Part shown: one piece after another, positions 36,041 to 46,601 of the stretch | Numbering within the stretch: position 1 is the first letter of the stretch | How the letters are laid out: every line of letters begins with the position of its first letter | Source: Sphingomonas natans | GTDB taxonomy: Bacteria > Pseudomonadota > Alphaproteobacteria > Sphingomonadales > Sphingomonadaceae | Direction: 5' to 3' | Assembly: GCF_030546695.1 (NCBI RefSeq) | Contig: NZ_JAUOTP010000007.1 | Span: forward strand, 1 to 64,000 | DNA: 64,000 bases | Program-made: the position numbers and the translations under genes | Notes under the pieces: model-generated | Databases searched by the model: none | What the model was told of the DNA's origin: nothing | The model's input: the letters and a program-made list of their open reading frames with translations, nothing else

Positions 36041-37138
36041 GTGCTGAAGACCATCCGGGCCTTGATCCTGCCCTTGCTCGCCATGGTGGCCGGCCTCGAT
36101 GCCGTCCCGTCGCTCGCCCAGGCGCCTGCCGCCGCCGTGCCCGCCGTCGCCGAGACGTCGACCGCGCCCGCGCCCGTTTCCACCCCCGCCGCGGCGGCCA
36201 AGGCGCCGGACATCGTCCATGTCGCGCCGACGCCCGGCATCGGCCAGCCCACCGAATCGATCAACCTCCAGCCGCAGATGACGCCGATCGGCGAGGAAGC
36301 AGTGCGCTTCCATGATTACATCCTCGTCCCGATGATGTTCATCATGTCGATCTTCGTGCTGATCCTGCTTCTTTGGGTCGTCGTGCGCTATCGTTCGGCT
36401 GCGAACCCCACGCCGTCGCGCACCTCGCACAACACGATCATCGAGATCATCTGGACGCTGTTCCCGGTGCTCGTGCTGGTCGCGATCGCGGTGCCCTCGA
36501 TCCGGCTGCTCGCGCATCAATATAATCCGCCCAAGGCGGATCTCACGATCAAGGCGATCGGCAACCAGTGGTATTGGACCTATCAATATCCGGACAATGG
36601 CGATTTCGAAGTCGTCTCGAACATGCTGAAGGAAAAGGACCAGGTTAAGCCGGGCGAGCGCTTCCGCACCGATGCCGATGGTCCCCGTCTGCTTGCCGTC
36701 GACGAGCGCATGGTCGTTCCCGCCGGCGCGGTCGTGAAGATCATCACCACCGGCGCCGACGTCATCCATAGCTTCGCGATGCCGGCTTTCTGGGTGAAGA
36801 TGGACGCGATCCCGGGCCGCCTCAACGAGACCTGGTTCAAGGTCGATCGCCCCGGCGTCTATTTCGGCCAATGCTCCGAGCTGTGCGGCGCGCGCCACGC
36901 TTACATGCCGATCGCGATCGAGGTCGTCAGCAAGGCGCAATATGCGCAGTGGGTCGCCTCCAAGGGCGGCACGATGCCGGGCGCCAAGCCCGCGGCCAAT
37001 CCGGACGCGACGAGCCCGGCCTCGCCGGCGACCGCCGCTGCGGCCGAGCCGGTCCCCACGGCTGCCACCGGCCCGACCGAAAATGTGACGACCGCCGCGC
37101 CCGCCCCGACTTCACAGCCTGCCACCGCGCAGAACTGA
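36041..37138 (+). CDS. coxB: Cytochrome c oxidase subunit II
   Basis: CuA-carrying subunit of aa3-type terminal oxidase, 365 aa. It starts with GTG behind a GGGGGGAA ribosome binding site and has a signal peptide, then an Ala/Pro/Thr-rich linker and two transmembrane helices. The periplasmic cupredoxin domain has [11 protein letters not shown] and the CuA motif [12 protein letters not shown] with the upstream His in [16 protein letters not shown]. An Ala/Pro/Thr-rich C-terminal tail of about 60 residues follows. First gene of the cox operon. Confidence 0.96.
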   Translation: MLKTIRALILPLLAMVAGLDAVPSLAQAPAAAVPAVAETSTAPAPVSTPAAAAKAPDIVHVAPTPGIGQPTESINLQPQMTPIGEEAVRFHDYILVPMMFIMSIFVLILLLWVVVRYRSAANPTPSRTSHNTIIEIIWTLFPVLVLVAIAVPSIRLLAHQYNPPKADLTIKAIGNQWYWTYQYPDNGDFEVVSNMLKEKDQVKPGERFRTDADGPRLLAVDERMVVPAGAVVKIITTGADVIHSFAMPAFWVKMDAIPGRLNETWFKVDRPGVYFGQCSELCGARHAYMPIAIEVVSKAQYAQWVASKGGTMPGAKPAANPDATSPASPATAAAAEPVPTAATGPTENVTTAAPAPTSQPATAQN

Positions 37139-37148
37139 GGCTCCACGC

Positions 37149-38828
<1,680 letters not shown>

Positions 38829-38847
38829 TCGGCGATGCGATACCGAT

Positions 38848-38879
38848 AAGGGCCTCCGGAGAAATTCGGGGGCCTTTTT
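38848..38879 (+). terminator. Rho-independent terminator after ctaD
   Basis: AAGGGCCTCCGG pairs imperfectly with CGGGGGCCTT (one bulge, one G-T pair) around AGAAATT and is followed by TTTTTC. It would end or attenuate the coxB-ctaD transcript before the inserted chemoreceptor genes. Confidence 0.7.
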
Positions 38880-38974
38880 CATGCGCCCGGGCGACCGTGG
38901 ATTCGACCAATGGATGAGGGTCGCAGGCTCTCGGTTTACGCCTGGGTAACCACTCGCGCCGTATATCGCCCGGC

Positions 38975-39280
38975 ATGGCCGATCGACTTTCCCGTCCGCG
39001 TGCGTCCGCTTTGCTGATCCAGCTGCTGGCGATCGTCAGCATCGTCGGCGTCACCGCCGCCGCACCTCCGGCAAGCGGGCGGATGATGCTCGTGCCGCTT
39101 TCGGCGGAGGCGGCGCACGGCATGGTCGCGATGGCGATCGATCGCGGTGCCTCGCTCGTCGGCTCCGGGCCCTTGCCCGGCTCGCTCGTCGTCGACGGCG
39201 ATCGCGCGGCTCTGCTCGGCGCGCTGGTCCGCCACGGCGTCGCCCTGCTTGCCGCGCCCGCCGCGGGCTGCGGCCAGTGA
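38975..39280 (+). CDS. Small exported protein of unknown function
   Basis: Hypothetical protein, 101 aa, with a hydrophobic N-terminal segment ([21 protein letters not shown]) that is a signal peptide or anchor, then an Ala/Gly-rich region. Codon use is normal for the window, and its stop overlaps the GTG of the chemoreceptor by 4 bp, so the two are coupled. No domain was recognised. Confidence 0.5.
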   Translation: MADRLSRPRASALLIQLLAIVSIVGVTAAAPPASGRMMLVPLSAEAAHGMVAMAIDRGASLVGSGPLPGSLVVDGDRAALLGALVRHGVALLAAPAAGCGQ

Positions 39281-40830
39281 GACCTTTGATTCCGGTGCTC
39301 GACGTTCCGCTGGAAGTGGCGACTCTGCAGCGCGCCGGCGTGCGCGCGATCGTCGCGGCCGCCTGGGTGCTCGTCCTCCTGTTCGCGATCGGCGGCTGGA
39401 TGGCCGGCACGCATGACATGGGCATCGTCCTGGTCTGCGGCGTGGTGGCCAATCTGCTGCCGACCCGCGCCGCGCTGCGCGGCGATCATGATGGCGTGAC
39501 GCGCCTGATGGCCGGCACGCTCGCCTTCATCTATCCGGCGCTCGGCGTCTTCCTGATGCGCGGCTTCGCGTGGCAGGTCGACGCGCACATGTATTTTTTC
39601 GCCGCGCTCGCCGCCTTGACCGTGCTGTGCGACTGGCGGCCGATCGTGCTCGTCGCGATCCTCATCGCGCTCCATCATCTTCTGCTCGACGCCTTCGCGC
39701 CGAGCTGGGTCTTCATCGGCAGCGGCAATATCGGCCGCGTCGCCTTCCACGCCGGCGCCGTGGTCTTCGAGTCCGGCTTCCTCGTCTATGTCGTCCAGCA
39801 GCTCCGCCTGCGGATGACGCGCCAGATCGCCCAGCGCGACGAAAGCGAGCGGCTCGCCGCCGAGGCGATCAGCGCGCGCGACCAGCTGCACGCCGCGATG
39901 CTGAAGGCGCAGGCCGCCGAGCAGGCGGCCTCCGACGAGCGCCACCGCCGCCACGCCGCCGAGGCGGCCGCAGGCGAACGCCGCCGTCACGACATGCTCG
40001 CGCTCGCCGAAGCCTTCCAGGCCTCGGTGCTCGATGCGGTCCGCTCGGTCGGCGTCGCCTCCTCGGATCTGGATTCGTCGGCGCGGTCGCTCGACGGCAT
40101 CGCCCAATCGGCGACGCGCGACAGCGAGGCGATGGCGCGCACCGCGCGCCGCTCGCTGGACGATGCGCGCCAGCTCGCCACCCGGGTCCGCGATCTCGCC
40201 GGATCGGTTTCCGCGATCTCCGGCCGCGTGAGCGAGCAGGCGCGGCTCGGCGGCGAGGCGCGCGCCGCTTCCGCCTCGAGCCACCACACGGTCGCGGGTC
40301 TCGCCGATCACAGCGCCACGATCGGCGGCTTCGTCCAATCCATCCAGCAGATCGCGCGCCGCACCAATCTGCTCGCGCTCAACGCCACGATCGAGGCCGC
40401 GCATGCCGGAGACGCCGGGCGCGGCTTCGCGGTCGTCGCGCAGGAAGTGAAGGCGCTCGCCCGCCAGGCCGGTGGCGCGTCGTCCGAGATCCAGGCGCTG
40501 GCGTCGGCGATCGACAGCGGCGCCGAGGAGGTCAACGAGGCGCTCGGCGCGATCGAGGGCATGATCGCGCAGCTCTCGCGCACCGCCGAGGCGATCAGCG
40601 AGGATGTGGAGCGTCACGGTCTGACCGCGCTCGCCGCCGAATCGATCGCCGACCAGACCGCGTCGAGCGCGGCCGACATCGCCGCCGAGGCGATCGGCGC
40701 CGCGCGCGCCGCCGAAACCACCGCCGCGCTCTCCGCCAAGGTCACCGGCGCCGCCTCCGGCCTCTCCGGCACCGCCCGCGCGCTGCAGGAAGCGACCGAA
40801 CGCTTCGTCGACCAGATCAAGGCCGCCTGA
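39277..40830 (+). CDS. Methyl-accepting chemotaxis protein with six-helix membrane sensor
   Basis: Chemoreceptor of 517 aa starting at GTG. About six N-terminal transmembrane helices with almost no periplasmic domain replace the usual ligand pocket. A coiled coil follows, then the signalling domain whose hairpin tip is [20 protein letters not shown] followed by [16 protein letters not shown] (about 357-390). There is no HAMP domain, and no C-terminal CheR-docking pentapeptide is seen. The membrane part has paired His residues ([24 protein letters not shown]). Its place inside the cox cluster suggests an energy or redox taxis role, which is inference only. Confidence 0.86.
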   Translation: MRPLIPVLDVPLEVATLQRAGVRAIVAAAWVLVLLFAIGGWMAGTHDMGIVLVCGVVANLLPTRAALRGDHDGVTRLMAGTLAFIYPALGVFLMRGFAWQVDAHMYFFAALAALTVLCDWRPIVLVAILIALHHLLLDAFAPSWVFIGSGNIGRVAFHAGAVVFESGFLVYVVQQLRLRMTRQIAQRDESERLAAEAISARDQLHAAMLKAQAAEQAASDERHRRHAAEAAAGERRRHDMLALAEAFQASVLDAVRSVGVASSDLDSSARSLDGIAQSATRDSEAMARTARRSLDDARQLATRVRDLAGSVSAISGRVSEQARLGGEARAASASSHHTVAGLADHSATIGGFVQSIQQIARRTNLLALNATIEAAHAGDAGRGFAVVAQEVKALARQAGGASSEIQALASAIDSGAEEVNEALGAIEGMIAQLSRTAEAISEDVERHGLTALAAESIADQTASSAADIAAEAIGAARAAETTAALSAKVTGAASGLSGTARALQEATERFVDQIKAA

Positions 40831-40884
40831 TCTTCTCCTTTCCCCGCACGCGGGATCCTTGCAAAATTCGGGCTAACTCCAAAA

Positions 40885-40969
40885 CCGTTTGTGCTGAGCC
40901 TGTCGAAGCACCGTCCTTCTCGAAAGCTTCAAGAAAAGTACGGCCCTTCGACAAGCTCAGGGCAAACGG
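40885..40969. repeat. Family-C paired inverted repeat (C4)
   Basis: CCGTTTGTGCTGAGCCTGTC and GAAGCACCGTCCTT on the left are mirrored by CGGCCCTTCGACAAGCTCAG and GGCAAACGG on the right, with an inner CTTTCGAAAGCTTCAAG-type palindrome. It lies between the chemoreceptor gene and ctaB. The remaining ~90 bp up to ctaB show nothing recognisable. Confidence 0.87.
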
Positions 40970-41055
40970 GGCAGGGGATTCCAATGAGCCTGCGAGCGGG
41001 TGAGAAACTGCGCCGCCCTTCCCCGAATCTCCGCGCGTCTATATAGGCGCGGGCG

Positions 41056-41967
41056 ATGTCCGCTCCCGCTTTCGCCGCAACCCATCCGCTGCCCGCCGAC
41101 TGGCGCGATTTCCTCGCGCTGACCAAGCCGCGCGTGATGTCGCTGGTGGTGTTCACAGGCCTGTGCGCGATGCTGGCGGCGCCCGTCCACGTCCATCCCG
41201 TGATCGGCTTCACCGCGATCCTGTGCATCGCGCTCGGTGCGGGCGCCTCGGGCGCGCTCAACCAATGGTATGAGGCGGATCTGGATGCGGTGATGAAGCG
41301 TACCGCCGGCCGGCCCTTGCCCGCCGGGCGCATGGATCGCCAGGCCGCGCTGCACTTCGGGGTCGGTCTCGGCACCTTCTCGGTGCTGCTGATGGGGCTT
41401 GCGGTCAATCTGCTCTCGGCGTTGATCCTCGCCGGCTCGATCCTGTTCTACGTGCTCGTCTATACGGTCTGGCTCAAGCGCCGGACGCCGCAGAATATCG
41501 TCATCGGCGGTGCGGCCGGCGCCTTCCCGCCGCTGATCGGCTGGGCGGCGGCGACGGGGCAGGTCGATCTGCTGCCGGTCCTGCTGTTCGCGCTCGTCTT
41601 CCTGTGGACGCCGCCGCATTTCTGGGCGCTCGGCCTGTTCGTGCGCACCGATTACGCTGCCGCCGGCGTGCCGATGATGCCCGTCGTCGCCGGCAATCGT
41701 GCGACGCGGATGCAGGTGTTCCTGTACAGTGTGCCGATGGCGGTGTGCGCGGTCGCGCCCTGGCCGCTGGGGCTGACCGGAGCGATCTACGGCCTTTCCG
41801 CCGCCGCCCTGTCGCTCGTCTTCGTCGGCCTCGCTGCCAGGGTCGGGATCAGCCGCGTCGAGGATCAGGCGCTGATGCGCGACGAGCGGCGCATGTTCGC
41901 TTATTCGATCCTCTATCTCTTCGCCATTTTCGGCGCGCTCGTCGCGGATCGGATCCTGCTCGCATGA
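41056..41967 (+). CDS. ctaB: Protoheme IX farnesyltransferase (heme O synthase)
   Basis: UbiA-family prenyltransferase making heme O for the oxidase; 303 aa with about nine helices. The first Asp-rich motif is [19 protein letters not shown], and [25 protein letters not shown] follows. It resumes the cox cluster after the chemoreceptor and repeat. Its TGA overlaps the ATG of a 40-codon gene. Confidence 0.96.
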   Translation: MSAPAFAATHPLPADWRDFLALTKPRVMSLVVFTGLCAMLAAPVHVHPVIGFTAILCIALGAGASGALNQWYEADLDAVMKRTAGRPLPAGRMDRQAALHFGVGLGTFSVLLMGLAVNLLSALILAGSILFYVLVYTVWLKRRTPQNIVIGGAAGAFPPLIGWAAATGQVDLLPVLLFALVFLWTPPHFWALGLFVRTDYAAAGVPMMPVVAGNRATRMQVFLYSVPMAVCAVAPWPLGLTGAIYGLSAAALSLVFVGLAARVGISRVEDQALMRDERRMFAYSILYLFAIFGALVADRILLA

Positions 41968-42086
41968 CGCCCGAACATCAAAAGCAGTATCAGGCGCGCC
42001 AGCGTGCGCGCGCGAAGGTCATGGCGCTCGTGCTCGGCGCGCTCGTCATCCTGTTCTTCGCCATTTCCATCGCCAAGATGTCCTGA
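41964..42086 (+). CDS. Small single-helix protein between ctaB and ctaG
   Basis: 40-aa protein with a basic N-terminus ([20 protein letters not shown]) and one transmembrane helix ([17 protein letters not shown]). Both ends overlap neighbours (ATGA with ctaB; TGATG with ctaG), a strong sign of a translated gene. A tiny membrane protein at this position is common in alphaproteobacterial cox operons, often annotated as CoxF-like or hypothetical. It may assist oxidase assembly (inference). Confidence 0.75.
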   Translation: MTPEHQKQYQARQRARAKVMALVLGALVILFFAISIAKMS

Positions 42087-42652
42087 TGGCGGCGACGGCC
42101 CATCCGGTGCCGCGCGGCAAGCGCCGCACGGTGATCGGCGTCGTCCTGCTCGCGGCGGCGATGCTCGCGCTCGGTTTCGCGAGCGTGCCGCTCTACCGGA
42201 TCTTCTGCCAGGCGACGGGCTATAACGGCACCGCGCGCAAGGATCTGAACGCGGTCGCGCCGGGCGAGGTGATCGGCAAGATCGTCAACGTCCGCTTCGA
42301 CGCGAACGTGAAGCCGGGCATGGACTGGAGCTTCGAGCCCGATGATCGCGTCAAGCGCGTCGCGGTCGGCGCGCGGCAGATGGCCTTCTTCACCGCGATC
42401 AACAACACCGATCATACGATCACGGGCACCGCCGCGTTCAACGTCAGCCCCGATCAGACCGGCCAGTATTTCACCAAGATCCAGTGCTTCTGCTTCACCG
42501 AACAGACGCTGAAGGCGCATGAGCGCGTGCGGATGCCGGTGATCTTCTTCGTCGATCCGGCGTTCGCGACCGATCCGGGCACGCGCGACATCAGCGAAAT
42601 CACGCTCAGCTATACATTCTTCCCCGTAGCCTCGCCGAAAGCGGCAAGCTAA
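42086..42652 (+). CDS. ctaG: Cytochrome c oxidase assembly protein CtaG (Cox11 type)
   Basis: Copper chaperone that delivers CuB to subunit I; 188 aa. One N-terminal membrane helix (VIGVVLLAAAMLALGFASVPLY) precedes a periplasmic immunoglobulin-like domain with FNVSPDQTGQYFTKIQCFCFTEQ, whose CFCF motif binds copper. It overlaps the preceding 40-codon gene by one base. Confidence 0.96.
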   Translation: MAATAHPVPRGKRRTVIGVVLLAAAMLALGFASVPLYRIFCQATGYNGTARKDLNAVAPGEVIGKIVNVRFDANVKPGMDWSFEPDDRVKRVAVGARQMAFFTAINNTDHTITGTAAFNVSPDQTGQYFTKIQCFCFTEQTLKAHERVRMPVIFFVDPAFATDPGTRDISEITLSYTFFPVASPKAAS

Positions 42653-42688
42653 GGGGGAGGATAGAGACGCAAGAACGGGGATCCGCAC

Positions 42689-43510
42689 ATGGCCGGCGCG
42701 AAGAGCCACGATTACCATATCCTGCCACCGGATCCCTATCCGATCCTGAGCGCCTTCTCCGCGCTGATCATGGCGGCGGGCGCGCTCATGTACATGCATG
42801 CCGCGGCATTCGGCGGCTGGGTGTTCTTCGCCGGGCTCGGCTGCGTGCTCGCCTGCATGGCGGGCTGGTGGGGCAAGGTGATCCGCGAGGCCAAGGCCGG
42901 CGATCATACGCCCGTCGTCGGGCTGCACCTGCGCTACGGCATGATCCTGTTCATCGCCTCCGAGGTGATGTTCTTCGTCGGCTGGTTCTGGGCGTGGTTC
43001 GATTTCTCGCTCTTCCCCTCGACGATCGATGCGGTCGGCGGAGTCTGGCCGCCCAAGGGCATCGAGGTCGTCGATCCCTTCGCCTTCCCGCTGCTCAACA
43101 CGTTGATCCTGCTCTGCTCGGGCACGACCGTCACCTGGGCGCATCACGCGCTGCTGCATGGCGATCGCAAGGGGCTGATCCAGGGCCTGTGGTGCACGAT
43201 CCTGCTCGGCCTGCTCTTCTCGAGCATCCAGGCCTATGAATATGCGCATGCTCCGTTCGCCTTCAAAGGGCTGAACTATGGCGCGGCCTTCTTCATGGCG
43301 ACCGGCTTCCATGGTTTCCACGTGCTGGTCGGCACGATCTTCCTGATCGTGAACCTCGTGCGCGCCTACAAGGGCGATTTCACCCCGAAGCAGCATTTCG
43401 GCTTCGAGGCGGCCGCCTGGTACTGGCATTTCGTCGATATCGTCTGGCTGTTCCTGTTCGTGACGATCTACGTCTGGGGCGGCTGGGGCGCGACGATCCA
43501 CGCCGGCTGA
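42689..43510 (+). CDS. ctaE: Cytochrome c oxidase subunit III
   Basis: Seven-helix subunit III of the aa3 oxidase, 273 aa. Family marks are HDYHILPPDPYPILSAFSAL, LRYGMILFIASEVMFFVGWFWAWF, GTTVTWAHHALLHGDRKG, GFHGFHVLVGTIFLIVNLVR and WYWHFVDIVWLFLFVTIYVWG. It follows ctaG by 36 bp. Confidence 0.97.
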   Translation: MAGAKSHDYHILPPDPYPILSAFSALIMAAGALMYMHAAAFGGWVFFAGLGCVLACMAGWWGKVIREAKAGDHTPVVGLHLRYGMILFIASEVMFFVGWFWAWFDFSLFPSTIDAVGGVWPPKGIEVVDPFAFPLLNTLILLCSGTTVTWAHHALLHGDRKGLIQGLWCTILLGLLFSSIQAYEYAHAPFAFKGLNYGAAFFMATGFHGFHVLVGTIFLIVNLVRAYKGDFTPKQHFGFEAAAWYWHFVDIVWLFLFVTIYVWGGWGATIHAG

Positions 43511-43514
43511 TCGG

Positions 43515-44051
43515 ATGAGCGCGACGTTCGAACGCGCGCAGATCCCACGAGCTTTCCAGCTCGCGCAGATCAATGTCGGTCGGCTCGTCGCGCCGGCCGA
43601 TGATCCCCGAGTGGCGGAGTTCATCGCCGCGCTCGGCGCGGTCAACGCCATGGCCGAAGCCTCGCCTGGCTTCGTCTGGCGTCTCCAGGACGATGAAGGC
43701 GAAGGCGCCACGGGGATCCAGCCCGCGCCCGATCCGCAATTCGCGGTCAACATGTCGGTCTGGACGGACGCGGACAGCCTGTTCGACTTCGTCTATCGCA
43801 GCGCGCACACGCCCTTCATGGGCCGCCGGCGCGAATGGTTCGATCGCTTCGAAGGCGCCTACCAGGCCTTGTGGTGGATCCCCGCCGGCCACCGGCCGAC
43901 GGTGGAGGAGGGGCTCAGCCGCCTGTGGATGCTCGATCGCTACGGCCCGAGCGCGAAGGCCTTCACCTTCAAGGCGCGCTTCCCCGCGCCCGGCGAATCG
44001 GGCCTGCCCCTGGATATGAAGCCCGATCCCTGGTGCATCGGCCGCGCCTGA
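43515..44051 (+). CDS. DUF3291 domain protein
   Basis: Soluble protein of 178 aa matching DUF3291, an alpha/beta domain of the antibiotic-monooxygenase-like (dimeric barrel) class. QLAQINVGRLVAPADDPRV, FVWRLQDDEG, VNMSVWTDADSLFDFVYRS and LWWIPAGHRPTVEEGLSRL are the diagnostic blocks. It begins 4 bp after ctaE and lies within the cox operon, though it is not a known oxidase factor. Function unknown. Confidence 0.82.
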   Translation: MSATFERAQIPRAFQLAQINVGRLVAPADDPRVAEFIAALGAVNAMAEASPGFVWRLQDDEGEGATGIQPAPDPQFAVNMSVWTDADSLFDFVYRSAHTPFMGRRREWFDRFEGAYQALWWIPAGHRPTVEEGLSRLWMLDRYGPSAKAFTFKARFPAPGESGLPLDMKPDPWCIGRA

Positions 44052-44061
44052 CGTCCCTGTC

Positions 44062-44424
44062 TTGACCGCACCCACTCCCCTCGACGCGGGCCTGCGCGGC
44101 CTGTGTCCGCGCTGCGGCGCCAAGACGCTCTTCACCGGCTGGATCAAGTTCGTCGATCGCTGCTCTGCCTGCGGGCTCGATATCGCCGCCTTCAATGTCG
44201 GCGACGGGCCGGCTGCGTTCCTGACACTCGTCATCGGCGCGATCGTCGCCGCCGCGGCGATCGCGCTCGAACTGTCCGTCTCGCCGTCCTGGTGGGTCCA
44301 TGTCCTGATCTGGCCGCCGGTGACGCTGGCGCTGATCATCGGATCGCTGCGCACCGCCAAGGGCGCTTTGATCGCGCTCGAATATCGCAACGCCGCGCGC
44401 GAAGGCCGGATCTCCGAGAAATGA
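44062..44424 (+). CDS. DUF983 membrane protein
   Basis: Small protein of 120 aa, starting at TTG, with a zinc-ribbon-like N-terminus (GLCPRCGAKTLFTGWI, CSACGLD) and two hydrophobic helices (AAFLTLVIGAIVAAAAIALEL, WVHVLIWPPVTLALIIGSL). DUF983 genes commonly sit between ctaE and SURF1 in alphaproteobacteria, implying a role in oxidase biogenesis that has not been defined. The stop overlaps the SURF1 ATG. Confidence 0.85.
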   Translation: MTAPTPLDAGLRGLCPRCGAKTLFTGWIKFVDRCSACGLDIAAFNVGDGPAAFLTLVIGAIVAAAAIALELSVSPSWWVHVLIWPPVTLALIIGSLRTAKGALIALEYRNAAREGRISEK

Positions 44425-45038
44425 CGCGCCGCATCCCCATCGTCGCGACGATCCTCGTCGGCCTCGCCGTCGCCACGATGATCGCGCTCGGCGTCTGGCA
44501 GCTCCAGCGCCGCCACGAGAAGGAGGCTTCGCTCGCGCTCTACGCGACGAACATCGCGCAGCCGCCCGCCGCCTTCGCCGCGCTCCAGCCGCTCGACGAC
44601 AAGGGCCTGTTTCGCGAGGTGAGCGCGTCCTGCCTGCGCGTGATCGGCTGGACGGTGCAGGCCGGCCATGGCGCGAAGGGCGAGACCGGCTGGAGCCATA
44701 TCGCGGCGTGCAGCACCGGCGCCGAGGGGCCGGGGTTCAACGTCGACATGGGCGTGTCCACCTCGACCGCCGCACCGCAATGGAGCGGCGGCCCGGTGCG
44801 CGGTCGCGTCGTCTGGACCCCCGACGGCGAGCCCCTGATCGCGCGCCTCTTCGCCACGCTTCCGCCGCGCACGCCCCTGATCGTCGCCGAGACCGCCGCG
44901 CCGGGCCTCGCCCCCACCGCGCCGCCCGATCCCGCAAGCGTGCCCAACAATCACCTCGCTTATGCGGTCCAGTGGTTCCTGTTCGCGGGCGTCGCGCTCG
45001 TAATCTATGGGGTCGCGCTGTGGAGACGGAGAGCCTGA
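44421..45038 (+). CDS. SURF1-family cytochrome oxidase assembly protein
   Basis: Assembly factor for heme a insertion, 205 aa. Two terminal transmembrane helices (IVATILVGLAVATMIALGVWQLQRR and YAVQWFLFAGVALVIYGVALW) flank a periplasmic domain, the SURF1 pattern; NNHLAYAVQWF is the family signature. It is on the short side for SURF1. It ends the cox cluster; repeat B7 follows. Confidence 0.9.
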   Translation: MTRRIPIVATILVGLAVATMIALGVWQLQRRHEKEASLALYATNIAQPPAAFAALQPLDDKGLFREVSASCLRVIGWTVQAGHGAKGETGWSHIAACSTGAEGPGFNVDMGVSTSTAAPQWSGGPVRGRVVWTPDGEPLIARLFATLPPRTPLIVAETAAPGLAPTAPPDPASVPNNHLAYAVQWFLFAGVALVIYGVALWRRRA

Positions 45039-45042
45039 TCGT

Positions 45043-45141
45043 CCCCCTCCCTGGAAGGGACGAGATCGAGGAGTGGGTCGCTCGCCGCGCGCGATCGCGC
45101 ATCTGGCCCACCCCCAGCCCCTCCCTTTCAGGGAGGGGAGT
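45043..45141. repeat. Family-B paired palindromic repeat (B7)
   Basis: CCCCCTCCCTGGAAGGGACGAG on the left is mirrored by CCCCTCCCTTTCAGGGAGGGGAG on the right, with GAGTGGGT and ACCCCC inner arms. It lies between SURF1 and thrC. The right end places GGGAGGGGAG directly before an ATG that opens a 20-codon reading frame. Confidence 0.86.
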
Positions 45142-45204
45142 ATGTCCACGCCCTTCCCCTCCGGCCCCGCACGCACTAAGCACCCCGCCCCATGCGATAT
45201 GTGA
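45142..45204 (+). CDS. Possible 20-codon leader ORF overlapping the thrC start
   Basis: ATG at 45142 lies 1 nt after GGGAGGGGAG of repeat B7 and opens a 20-codon frame rich in Pro, ending in TGA at 45202-45204, 10-12 nt inside thrC. Only two Thr codons are present, so it is not a classical threonine attenuator. It could couple ribosomes to thrC or be incidental. Confidence 0.2.
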   Translation: MSTPFPSGPARTKHPAPCDM

Positions 45205-46601
45205 GCACCAGGGGGAGCGCGCCCGCGCTCGATTTCGAGGGCGCGACGCTTGCCGGCCTCGCCAGCGACGGCGGCCTGTACGTGCCGGCGGCGTGGCCGA
45301 GCTTTTCCACCGACGAGATCGCCGCGATGGCCGGCCTGTCTTATGCCGACACCGCGGTCGCGGTGATGGCGCCGTTCGTCGGCGATGCGCTGACCCGCGA
45401 GGAGCTGCGCGCGCTCTGCGTCGAGGCCTATGGCCGCTTCGATCATGCCGCGGTCACGCCGCTCGTCCAGCTCGACGAGCGCAACTGGCTGCTCGAGCTG
45501 TTCCACGGGCCGACGCTCGCGTTCAAGGACGTCGCGCTCCAGCTGCTCGGCCTGCTGTTCGAGCGCTTCCTGTCGACGCGCGATACGCATCTGACCGTGA
45601 TCGGCGCGACGAGCGGCGATACGGGCTCGGCCGCGATCGACGCGCTCGCCGGCCGCGCCAAGGTCGATATCTTCATGCTCCACCCGGCGGGCCGCGTCTC
45701 GGACGTCCAGCGCCGGCAGATGACGACGGTGCTTTCGCCCAACGTCCACAATATCGCGATCGACGGCAGCTTCGACGATGCGCAGGCGATGGTGAAGGCG
45801 ATGTTCGCGCATCAGAGCTTCGCGGGCCGCTTCCAGCTCTCGGCGGTCAATTCGATCAACTGGGCGCGGCTGATGGCGCAGATCGTCTATTATTTCTACG
45901 CTGCCGTCCGTCTCGGCGCGCCGGGTCGACCGGTCGCCTTCTCGGTGCCGACCGGCAATTTCGGCGACGTCTTCGCGGGCTATGTCGCCTCGCGGATGGG
46001 GCTGCCGATCGCGAAGCTGCTAGTGGCGACCAACGTCAACGACATCCTCCACCGCGCGCTTTCGAGCGGCGATTATTCGGTCGGCACGGTCACGCCCACC
46101 GCCGCGCCGTCGATGGACATCCAGGTCAGCTCGAATTTCGAGCGGCTGCTGTTCGATCTCCACGGCCGCGACGGCATCGCGCTCGCCGGGACGATGCACG
46201 GCTTCGAGCAGAGCAAGCGGCTCGCCATTCCGCAGGCTATGGTCGGGGAGGCGGCCGGCCTGTTCGCGAGCGCGCGGATCGATCCGGACGGCATGGCGCT
46301 GGCGATGCGCAAGGCGTGGCAGACGTCGGGCCAGTTGCTCGATCCGCACACCGCGATCGGCCTTGCCGCCGCGCATGCGGCCGATCTCCCCGCCGACGTC
46401 CCGGTCGTGACGCTCGCCACCGCGCATCCGGCCAAGTTCCGCGACGCGGTCGAGCGCGGCACCGGCCAGCGCCCGATCCTGCCGCTGCGCATCGGCGACC
46501 TGTTCGATCGCGAGGAGCGGTTCGATACGGTCCCCGCCACGCTCGATTCGGTGGAAACCTATATCGCCGAGCGCGCGGTGCCCATCGCCGTGGGCGCATG
46601 A
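45192..46601 (+). CDS. thrC: Threonine synthase
   Basis: PLP enzyme converting O-phosphohomoserine to threonine; 469 aa. N-terminal YVSTRGSAPALDFEGATLAGLASDGGLYVP is the family signature. The PLP lysine is Lys 112 in HGPTLAFKDVALQLL. GATSGDTGSAAIDAL binds the PLP phosphate, and SVPTGNFGDVFAGYVASRMG follows. It follows the cox cluster as in other sphingomonads and overlaps the M16 protease start by 4 bp. Confidence 0.96.
   Translation: MRYVSTRGSAPALDFEGATLAGLASDGGLYVPAAWPSFSTDEIAAMAGLSYADTAVAVMAPFVGDALTREELRALCVEAYGRFDHAAVTPLVQLDERNWLLELFHGPTLAFKDVALQLLGLLFERFLSTRDTHLTVIGATSGDTGSAAIDALAGRAKVDIFMLHPAGRVSDVQRRQMTTVLSPNVHNIAIDGSFDDAQAMVKAMFAHQSFAGRFQLSAVNSINWARLMAQIVYYFYAAVRLGAPGRPVAFSVPTGNFGDVFAGYVASRMGLPIAKLLVATNVNDILHRALSSGDYSVGTVTPTAAPSMDIQVSSNFERLLFDLHGRDGIALAGTMHGFEQSKRLAIPQAMVGEAAGLFASARIDPDGMALAMRKAWQTSGQLLDPHTAIGLAAAHAADLPADVPVVTLATAHPAKFRDAVERGTGQRPILPLRIGDLFDREERFDTVPATLDSVETYIAERAVPIAVGA

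Noticed and set aside
45192-45204. Threonine attenuator leader peptide before thrC
   Set aside because: The short upstream frame has only two Thr codons and no Ile run, and no terminator/antiterminator pair beyond the repeat is visible.
43380-45812. Minus-strand open frame of about 810 codons across several cox genes
   Set aside because: It crosses four well-supported plus-strand genes and a repeat; no domain motif is visible.
44708-46597. N-terminal extension of the M16 protease frame upstream through thrC and SURF1
   Set aside because: The frame is open by chance. The conserved protease begins at 46598 with ATG overlapping the thrC stop.
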